Shown here one piece after another: positions 5,448 to 9,565 of a stretch of DNA of 9,565 nucleotides. Position 1 is the first letter of the stretch, and each line of letters opens with the position of its first letter. The DNA is from an uncultured Neomegalonema sp. (GTDB taxonomy: Bacteria > Pseudomonadota > Alphaproteobacteria > Rhodobacterales > Rhodobacteraceae), in the NCBI GenBank assembly GCA_937958345.1, contig CALGNW010000309.1, positions 1-9,565 on the forward strand, read 5' to 3'. Both the position numbers and the translations under genes were made by a program. The notes beneath the pieces are model-generated. The model had not been told where the DNA came from and searched no databases. It worked only from the letters and a program-made list of their open reading frames with translations.

Positions 5448-7235
5448 ATGGCGATTTATAACGCACCCACCGAAGACGTAAAATTCATCCTGCATGATGT
5501 GCTGCGCATCCACGAGCGGACGGACATCGAGGGTTACGCCGATCTGACCGACGATATGACAGGCGCGATTTTCGAAGAGGCTGGTAAGATCGCCTCTGAA
5601 GTTCTGCTGCCGATTAACGAGACCGGCGACAAGCAAGGCTGCGTGCTTGAAAACGGTGTCGTGCGCACGCCCGACGGCTTCAAAGAAGCGTATACAGCGA
5701 TGTGCGAGGGCGGATGGCCCGGCATTGACTGTAATCCCGAATACGGCGGACAGGGCATGCCTTATATTGTGCATGCCGTCACGGGCGAGTTCTCGTCCTC
5801 CGCCGCGATGGCCTTCTCGATGTATCAGGGTCTGACGCATGGTGCGATCAAAGCGATTGAGGGTTTCGGGTCGGAATCCCAAAAGGATATGTACCTGCCG
5901 AAAATGATCTCCGGTGCTTGGACCGGCACGATGAACCTGACCGAACCGCATTGCGGAACGGACCTCGGCCTGCTGCGCACGAAGGCCGAACCGCAGGATG
6001 ACGGCAGCTATAAAATCTCCGGCCAGAAAATCTTTATCTCGGCGGGCGAGCACGATCTCAGCGAGAACATCGTTCACCTTGTTCTTGCAAAAATCCCCGG
6101 CGGGCCGGAGGGGGTCAAAGGGATCTCGTTGTTTGTTGTACCGAAATTCCTGCCAAACGAAGACGGCTCGCTCGGCAACCGCAACACGCTCGCCTGCGGC
6201 AAACTCGAAGAGAAAATGGGCATCCACGGGAACTCGACCTGTGTGATGAACTACGACGAGGCAACCGGTTGGCTGGTCGGCGACGAACACAAGGGCCTGC
6301 GCGCGATGTTCCTGATGATGAACGAGGCGCGGCTGCTGGTCGGAATGCAGGGGCTTTCACAGGCCGCCATCGCCTATCAGAACGCGGTTGAATACGCGAA
6401 GGACCGTCTTCAGGGCCGCGCGCTTGATGGGGACAAATTCCCGGATCAAAAGGCCGATCCGCTGATGGTTCACCCTGATGTGCGCCGGATGCTGATGGAC
6501 GGCAAAGGCTTTGTCGAAGGGGGCCGTGCCTTCTATTACTGGGCGTCCAGCCTGATTGATGAAGAACTGCACCACGAGGATGAAAAAGTCCGTGATCAGG
6601 CGGGCCTCCTGATTGCTTTGCTGACACCTGTGGTGAAGGGCTTTCTGACCGACAAGGGCTTTGATGTTGCGGTTCAGATGCAACAGGTCTTCGGGGGCCA
6701 CGGTTATACCGAGGACTGGTCGCAATCACAGTACGTCCGCGATGCCCGTATCGCCATGATCTACGAAGGTGCAAACGGTGTTCAGGCGCTCGACCTGATT
6801 GGCCGCAAACTGCCCCAAAAGGGCGGTGCTGGCATGCAGACATTTTTCGGTCTGGTCAAAGATTTCTGCAAGGAAAACGACGGCGACGAGATGTCGGAAT
6901 TTGTCGAGCCTGTTAAGGCCGCGTCCAAGGAGTTGCAGGAGGCTGTGATGTGGTTCATGCAGCACGGCATGAAAGACCCCAATCAGGCGGCGGCGGGTTC
7001 GACCGACTTCCTGCACTTGTTCGGCCATACGGCGATTGCCTTCATGTGGGCGAAAATGGCGAAGACGTCGCAGGACGCTCTGGCGGGTAATACCGACAAT
7101 CCGGCATTCCACGAGGCTAAGATCAAAACCGCCCGTTACTACATGCAGCGGGTGCTGCCTGCGACCAGCGCCCACCTCGCGCGGATCAAATCCGGCGCGG
7201 ATACCGTGATGGCACTGGACGCCGAAGCGTTCTGA
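5448..7235 (+). CDS. Acyl-CoA dehydrogenase, long FadE/DmdC-like form
   Basis: A 595-residue flavoenzyme predicted to form the trans-2,3 double bond in an acyl-CoA, passing electrons to ETF. It belongs to the long form with extra N- and C-terminal domains. The short N-cap AIYNAPTEDVKFILHDVL (2-19) is followed by the dehydrogenase core. The FAD/substrate region TGTMNLTEPHCGTDLG lies at 159-174, the FAD-binding QVFGGHGYTED at 413-423, and YEGANGVQALDLIGRKL at 439-455, where E440 is the expected catalytic base. The extra C-terminal domain covers about 465-595. ATG at 5448 has GGAG at 5440-5443 and matches the family N-terminus. The same family includes DmdC, the methylmercaptopropionyl-CoA dehydrogenase of DMSP demethylation. 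The neighbouring thiolase makes general beta-oxidation or branched-chain acid breakdown more likely, but the substrate is not decided by sequence. Confidence 0.92.
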   Translation: MAIYNAPTEDVKFILHDVLRIHERTDIEGYADLTDDMTGAIFEEAGKIASEVLLPINETGDKQGCVLENGVVRTPDGFKEAYTAMCEGGWPGIDCNPEYGGQGMPYIVHAVTGEFSSSAAMAFSMYQGLTHGAIKAIEGFGSESQKDMYLPKMISGAWTGTMNLTEPHCGTDLGLLRTKAEPQDDGSYKISGQKIFISAGEHDLSENIVHLVLAKIPGGPEGVKGISLFVVPKFLPNEDGSLGNRNTLACGKLEEKMGIHGNSTCVMNYDEATGWLVGDEHKGLRAMFLMMNEARLLVGMQGLSQAAIAYQNAVEYAKDRLQGRALDGDKFPDQKADPLMVHPDVRRMLMDGKGFVEGGRAFYYWASSLIDEELHHEDEKVRDQAGLLIALLTPVVKGFLTDKGFDVAVQMQQVFGGHGYTEDWSQSQYVRDARIAMIYEGANGVQALDLIGRKLPQKGGAGMQTFFGLVKDFCKENDGDEMSEFVEPVKAASKELQEAVMWFMQHGMKDPNQAAAGSTDFLHLFGHTAIAFMWAKMAKTSQDALAGNTDNPAFHEAKIKTARYYMQRVLPATSAHLARIKSGADTVMALDAEAF

Positions 7236-7253
7236 ACCGCGTAAAAAGTGATG

Positions 7254-7288
7254 GATGCCAGCCTTGCGAAATTCGCCCGGCTGGCATC
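7254..7288 (+). other. Nested intergenic hairpin after the dehydrogenase gene
   Basis: GATGCCAGCC at 7254-7263 pairs perfectly with GGCTGGCATC at 7279-7288. Inside the 15-base loop, GCGA/TCGC can form a further short stem (7266-7276). No U-tract follows, so this is not a standard intrinsic terminator. It lies 18 bases after the dehydrogenase stop and about 70 bases before the next start. In such positions hairpins often stabilise the upstream mRNA or dampen expression of the downstream gene; the role here is inferred. Confidence 0.6.
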
Positions 7289-7360
7289 ACCTGAATACGC
7301 AAGGTCAGAAGACCGGGGTAGACCGACAAAGATCGGCGCCCGAAAAATGGGAGAATACCG

Positions 7361-7999
7361 ATGGCTGATTTCCAACTGCATTGCTTTGCCCAATCCGGCC
7401 ATTCGTATAAGGCCGCGTTGATGCTCGCACTCTGCGAGGCGGAGTGGGAGCCTGTATTCGTCGATTTTTTCAACGGAGCGGTGCGCAGTCCCGATTATCA
7501 GGCGCTCAATGCCATGAGTGAAGCGCCGGTTCTGGTTCACGGCGATAAGACATTCACCCAATCGGGCGTCATGCTCGATTATCTGTCAAAGCAGTTCGGC
7601 AAATTCGGTCCCGATAACGAGGACGAGCGGCTGGAAATCCTGCGCTGGACGCTATGGGAAAATCACAAGCTGAACGCCTATCAGGGCGTTTACCGCTTTT
7701 TGCTCAACTGGGCGCCCGCATCGGCTCAATCGCCTGATGTGATCGGTTTTATGAAGGGCCGCGCGCTTGCAGCGATGAAGACGCTGGACGCGCATCTTGC
7801 CGGGCGGGACTGGATCGCCGCCGACCGTCCGACGACGGCTGACATCGCCTGTTCCGGTTATCTGTTTTATCCGCGCGACGAATATCAGTGGACCGAGGCC
7901 GAGCGGTTTACGAATATAGAGGCTTGGCAGGCCCGTGTTCAGGGCCTGCCGGGGTGGAAGCATCCGTATGATCTGATGCCGGCCAAGGCGGACGCATGA
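7361..7999 (+). CDS. Glutathione S-transferase family protein
   Basis: A 212-residue cytosolic GST-fold protein of normal length. The thioredoxin-like N-domain covers about 4-80: FQLHCFAQSGHSYKAALML, then EAPVLVHGDKTFTQSGVML, where P56 is the cis-proline and Q67-S68 fill the usual glutathione gamma-glutamyl contact. The helical C-domain runs from about 86 to 205 and contains the N-capping box TTADIACSGYLFY (158-170) with D161. Many GSTs conjugate electrophiles or act as isomerases or peroxidases; the catalytic Ser/Cys/Tyr is not certain here, with S12 and S15 as candidates. GGGAGA at 7349-7354 gives a good ribosome binding site. Its place inside an acyl-CoA catabolic cluster suggests handling of a reactive enoyl or aldehyde intermediate, but that is speculation. 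It ends 19 bases from a convergent gene. Confidence 0.9.
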   Translation: MADFQLHCFAQSGHSYKAALMLALCEAEWEPVFVDFFNGAVRSPDYQALNAMSEAPVLVHGDKTFTQSGVMLDYLSKQFGKFGPDNEDERLEILRWTLWENHKLNAYQGVYRFLLNWAPASAQSPDVIGFMKGRALAAMKTLDAHLAGRDWIAADRPTTADIACSGYLFYPRDEYQWTEAERFTNIEAWQARVQGLPGWKHPYDLMPAKADA

Positions 8000-8018
8000 C
8001 CACCGGACAACAACAAAG

Positions 8019-8645
8019 CTATGTTGCCAGCGGAACAACAGGCCGCGGCGTAGACGGCGCAATGTTGTCTTCGGTCGTCTTACTGTCCGCGCCTTCGGTT
8101 TCAGACGGTGATACCATAGCGGGAATATCTGGCAGCACGGTTCCGTCCGCTGCGGTATTCGTGACGTTCGAACTGGAAAGATACTGCTGTGTATCTGCTG
8201 CATTCCAGTCCGGTGTCATGCCTGCCGGAACACGGAATACCCGCATATCGAGGCTTTCGGTCCCGTCCGGCGCAATGGTTTTTGTCCAGACGCGGACTTT
8301 CTCGAATCCTTCGGCATCGGGTAGCGAGCGGCGTTCGGCTGATATCACAACGCTGCCATCCGGCATCTTGTCCCGCGTTTCCGTGCGCCGCGAGCCGTCG
8401 TCATACGCGCGCGTCAGAGCATTGCGGACGGTTCCGTCGTCCAGTTGGCGCCGGTCTTCCGAGACAGTGCGCCGTCCGGCATTGTCGTCAAACCCGCCGG
8501 GTACGGGTCCGGCGGACCCGCCGGTACCGGCCCGAGGGGTCGCGGGAACGCTGTCACCGCTGCCGCCTCGCATAAAAGAGACAAACGCCTGGCCTCTTGG
8601 AATGCCATTTACCAACGGAAAACCTGCTGCGCCGTCAATTTTCAT
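8019..8645 (-). CDS. Hypothetical protein with DG-turn repeats
   Basis: I do not recognise this 208-residue protein. I prefer it to the long plus-strand reading over the same bases because ATG at 8645 has GGAG (8655-8652) at ideal distance, a plausible promoter lies upstream, and the protein has protein-like periodicity; the opposite strand gives a Ser/Arg-rich sequence with no fold. The Gly/Pro-rich N-terminus (27-51) is followed by a region (66-137) of short strands broken by DG turns: DDGTVRNAL, DDGSRRTET, PDGSVVISA and PDGTESLDM. A second low-complexity tail (160-208) carries one more DGT. There is no signal peptide or membrane segment. The middle part may form a small beta-sheet repeat. 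It lies backwards between the GST-like gene and the thiolase, interrupting an otherwise co-directional cluster. Confidence 0.62.
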   Translation of the reverse strand: MKIDGAAGFPLVNGIPRGQAFVSFMRGGSGDSVPATPRAGTGGSAGPVPGGFDDNAGRRTVSEDRRQLDDGTVRNALTRAYDDGSRRTETRDKMPDGSVVISAERRSLPDAEGFEKVRVWTKTIAPDGTESLDMRVFRVPAGMTPDWNAADTQQYLSSSNVTNTAADGTVLPDIPAMVSPSETEGADSKTTEDNIAPSTPRPVVPLAT

Positions 8646-8673
8646 ATCATACTCCACGAGCCATTGTGCCGGT

Positions 8674-8701
8674 ATGATACATACTCATGCGCACGAGTCA
8701 C
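8674..8701 (-). promoter_or_regulatory. Candidate promoter of the minus-strand hypothetical gene
   Basis: On the minus strand, GTGACT (8701-8696; 4 of 6 matches to TTGACA) and TATCAT (8679-8674; 5 of 6 matches to TATAAT) are 16 bp apart. They predict a start near 8667 and a leader of about 22 bases that includes the GGAG ribosome site. The -10 is overlapped by the short inverted repeat GTATG-ATA-CATAC (8672-8684). A modest call based on consensus matching by eye. Confidence 0.4.
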
Positions 8702-8798
8702 GCGATATACGGGTAGTGCGTCAGAATTTGCTTGCCTTGAAGGCGGCCCCGCGTGGCCGGTCGACATCGCACTCTTTTAACAACGGAATACCTCAAGC
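8702..8798. other. Upstream region of the thiolase gene
   Basis: This non-coding stretch should hold the thiolase promoter if the gene is not read from the GST-like gene. The best -35-like element, TCGACA at 8761-8766, has no good -10 at a normal distance. No TGACG-type MerR dyad is visible. I cannot assign a promoter with confidence. Confidence 0.3.
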
Positions 8799-8816
8799 CG
8801 TCGCACAACTGCGACG
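8799..8816 (+). promoter_or_regulatory. Hairpin directly upstream of the thiolase ribosome binding site
   Basis: CGTCGCA (8799-8805) and TGCGACG (8810-8816) form a perfect 7-bp stem with a CAAC loop. The Shine-Dalgarno sequence AGGGAG begins at the next base (8817-8822). As RNA, the hairpin would present the ribosome site next to a stable stem; as DNA, it could be a small operator dyad. The symmetry is certain; the role is not. Confidence 0.5.
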
Positions 8817-8828
8817 AGGGAGAACAAC

Positions 8829-9565
8829 ATGACTGAAGCCTATATTTACGATTCCGTCCGCACCCCGCGCGGCAGAGGTAAAAAAGACGGCGCACTGCAT
8901 GAGGTGACGTCCCTGTCCTGCGCCTCGACGGTGCTGCGCGCGCTGCGTGACCGGAACGACCTCGATACCGCTGAGATCGAAGATGTGATCCTCGGTTGTG
9001 TCACACCGGTCGGCGAACAGGGCGGTGAAATCGCGCGAACGGCTGTTCTGCAAGCCGATTATGATGAGAGCGTCCCCGGCCTGCACATCAACCGCTTTTG
9101 CGCGTCGGGCATGGAGGCGGTGAACCTCGCGGCCAACCAGATCAAGGGCGGCGCGGGCGAGCTTTATGTCGCGGGCGGCGTCGAAATGATGGGCCGCGTG
9201 CCCATGGGCAGCGACGGTTTTGCCATCGCGGTCGATCCGATTCCGGCGATGAAATCCTACTTCGTCCCGCAAGGCATCTCGGCAGACATTATCGCGACGA
9301 AATACGGCTTCAGCCGCGATGATTGTGATGCGTTCGCGGTGGAGAGCCAAAAGCGCGCGGCGGCGGCATGGGAAGACAAGCGCTTTGCCAATTCGATTGT
9401 CGCGGTCAAAGACATGAACGACGTGACCATTCTCGATCACGACGAATACATGCGCCCCGGCACGGATATGCAATCGCTTGGTGGCCTCAAAGCATCGTTC
9501 AAAGACATGGGCGAGAAGATGCCCGGCTTTGATGCCGTTGCGCTGCTCAAATATCCCGAACTGGA
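8829..9565 (+). CDS. Acetyl-CoA C-acetyltransferase / 3-ketoacyl-CoA thiolase, N-terminal part
   Basis: This open frame runs from ATG at 8829 to the window end without a stop, giving 245 residues, about 60 percent of a normal thiolase of roughly 400. Thiolases cleave 3-ketoacyl-CoA with CoA to release acetyl-CoA, or condense two acetyl-CoA. The N-terminus AYIYDSVRTPRGRGKKDGAL is typical. NRFCASGMEAVNLAANQI (88-105) contains the nucleophile C91, and AGGVEMMGRVPMGSDG (115-130) is the following conserved loop. The later His and Cys residues of the active site lie beyond the window. AGGGAG at 8817-8822 is a strong ribosome site. With the dehydrogenase upstream it completes the two ends of a beta-oxidation cycle. 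Whether it is a biosynthetic acetyltransferase (PhaA-like) or a degradative thiolase (FadA-like) is not decided; context favours degradation. Confidence 0.93.
   Translation, partial: MTEAYIYDSVRTPRGRGKKDGALHEVTSLSCASTVLRALRDRNDLDTAEIEDVILGCVTPVGEQGGEIARTAVLQADYDESVPGLHINRFCASGMEAVNLAANQIKGGAGELYVAGGVEMMGRVPMGSDGFAIAVDPIPAMKSYFVPQGISADIIATKYGFSRDDCDAFAVESQKRAAAAWEDKRFANSIVAVKDMNDVTILDHDEYMRPGTDMQSLGGLKASFKDMGEKMPGFDAVALLKYPEL

Noticed and set aside
5247..6290. 347-residue minus-strand open frame opposite the dehydrogenase
   Set aside because: Antisense to strongly conserved dehydrogenase and MerR coding sequence, with no recognisable domain.
7251..7420. Small plus-strand frame beginning ATGGATGCCAGC that runs into the GST-like gene in another frame
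   Set aside because: No ribosome site; its first part is the hairpin and the rest overlaps the well-supported GST-like start, so it is probably chance.
8687..8716. Nine-codon plus-strand frame in the region before the thiolase, as a possible leader peptide
   Set aside because: No ribosome site, no run of regulatory codons and no attenuator-like hairpin directly after it.
7996..8832. Long plus-strand open frame starting with ATGA overlap at the GST-like stop
   Set aside because: It looks like an operon continuation, but the product is Ser/Arg-rich with no fold, there is no ribosome site of its own beyond the GST end, and it would run 4 bases into the thiolase start. The minus-strand gene explains the same bases better. 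Some doubt remains.
8793..9473. 226-residue minus-strand open frame opposite the thiolase
   Set aside because: His/Arg/Ala-rich shadow of clearly recognisable thiolase codons.
1..9565. A mobile element or defence island around the toxin-antitoxin pair
   Set aside because: There is no transposase, integrase, tRNA, direct repeat or restriction-type gene, and the flanking genes are ordinary chromosomal genes.

Overview
The window looks like chromosomal DNA from a GC-rich alphaproteobacterium, most likely Rhodobacterales / Roseobacter group. I base this on the style of the proteins (PyrD tail, the FadE-like dehydrogenase with its own C-terminal domain, the thiolase, the MerR regulator) and on base composition, not on a database search. 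Coding density is high, and no gap between genes exceeds about 185 bases. I saw no tRNA, rRNA, insertion sequence, CRISPR array or prophage.

Layout from left to right. (1) The last 85 codons of pyrD. (2) A two-gene Phd/YefM-RelE type toxin-antitoxin module whose promoter starts inside the pyrD stop region and carries a perfect 16-bp palindrome at the predicted transcription start. (3) Running the other way, a tightly coupled three-gene operon (3076 down to 832): two PaaI-type hotdog thioesterases and a DinF-like MATE exporter, joined by two ATGA stop/start overlaps. The toxin and MATE genes meet tail to tail with overlapping stop codons. (4) An intrinsic terminator, then a 519-residue, acidic, low-complexity protein with one C-terminal membrane segment, also on the minus strand. 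(5) A divergent intergenic region with a 20-bp imperfect dyad typical of a MerR-family operator. (6) On the plus strand, a fatty-acid or branched-chain acyl-CoA catabolic cluster: MerR regulator, acyl-CoA dehydrogenase, glutathione S-transferase-like protein and, after one minus-strand hypothetical gene, an acetyl-CoA acetyltransferase cut by the window end.

Functional reading. The plus-strand cluster supplies the first (acyl-CoA dehydrogenase) and last (thiolase) steps of a beta-oxidation spiral, probably under the divergent MerR regulator. The missing hydratase / 3-hydroxyacyl-CoA dehydrogenase may lie just beyond the window. The thioesterases hydrolyse acyl- or aryl-CoA esters. Their coupling to an exporter suggests, but does not prove, removal of an organic acid or similar compound.

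Most of the window is ordinary. The least explained items are the tail-anchored acidic protein, which shares a control region with the MerR regulator, and the small DG-rich hypothetical gene inserted backwards inside the catabolic cluster. I found no convincing evidence of a wholly new defence or mobile system.
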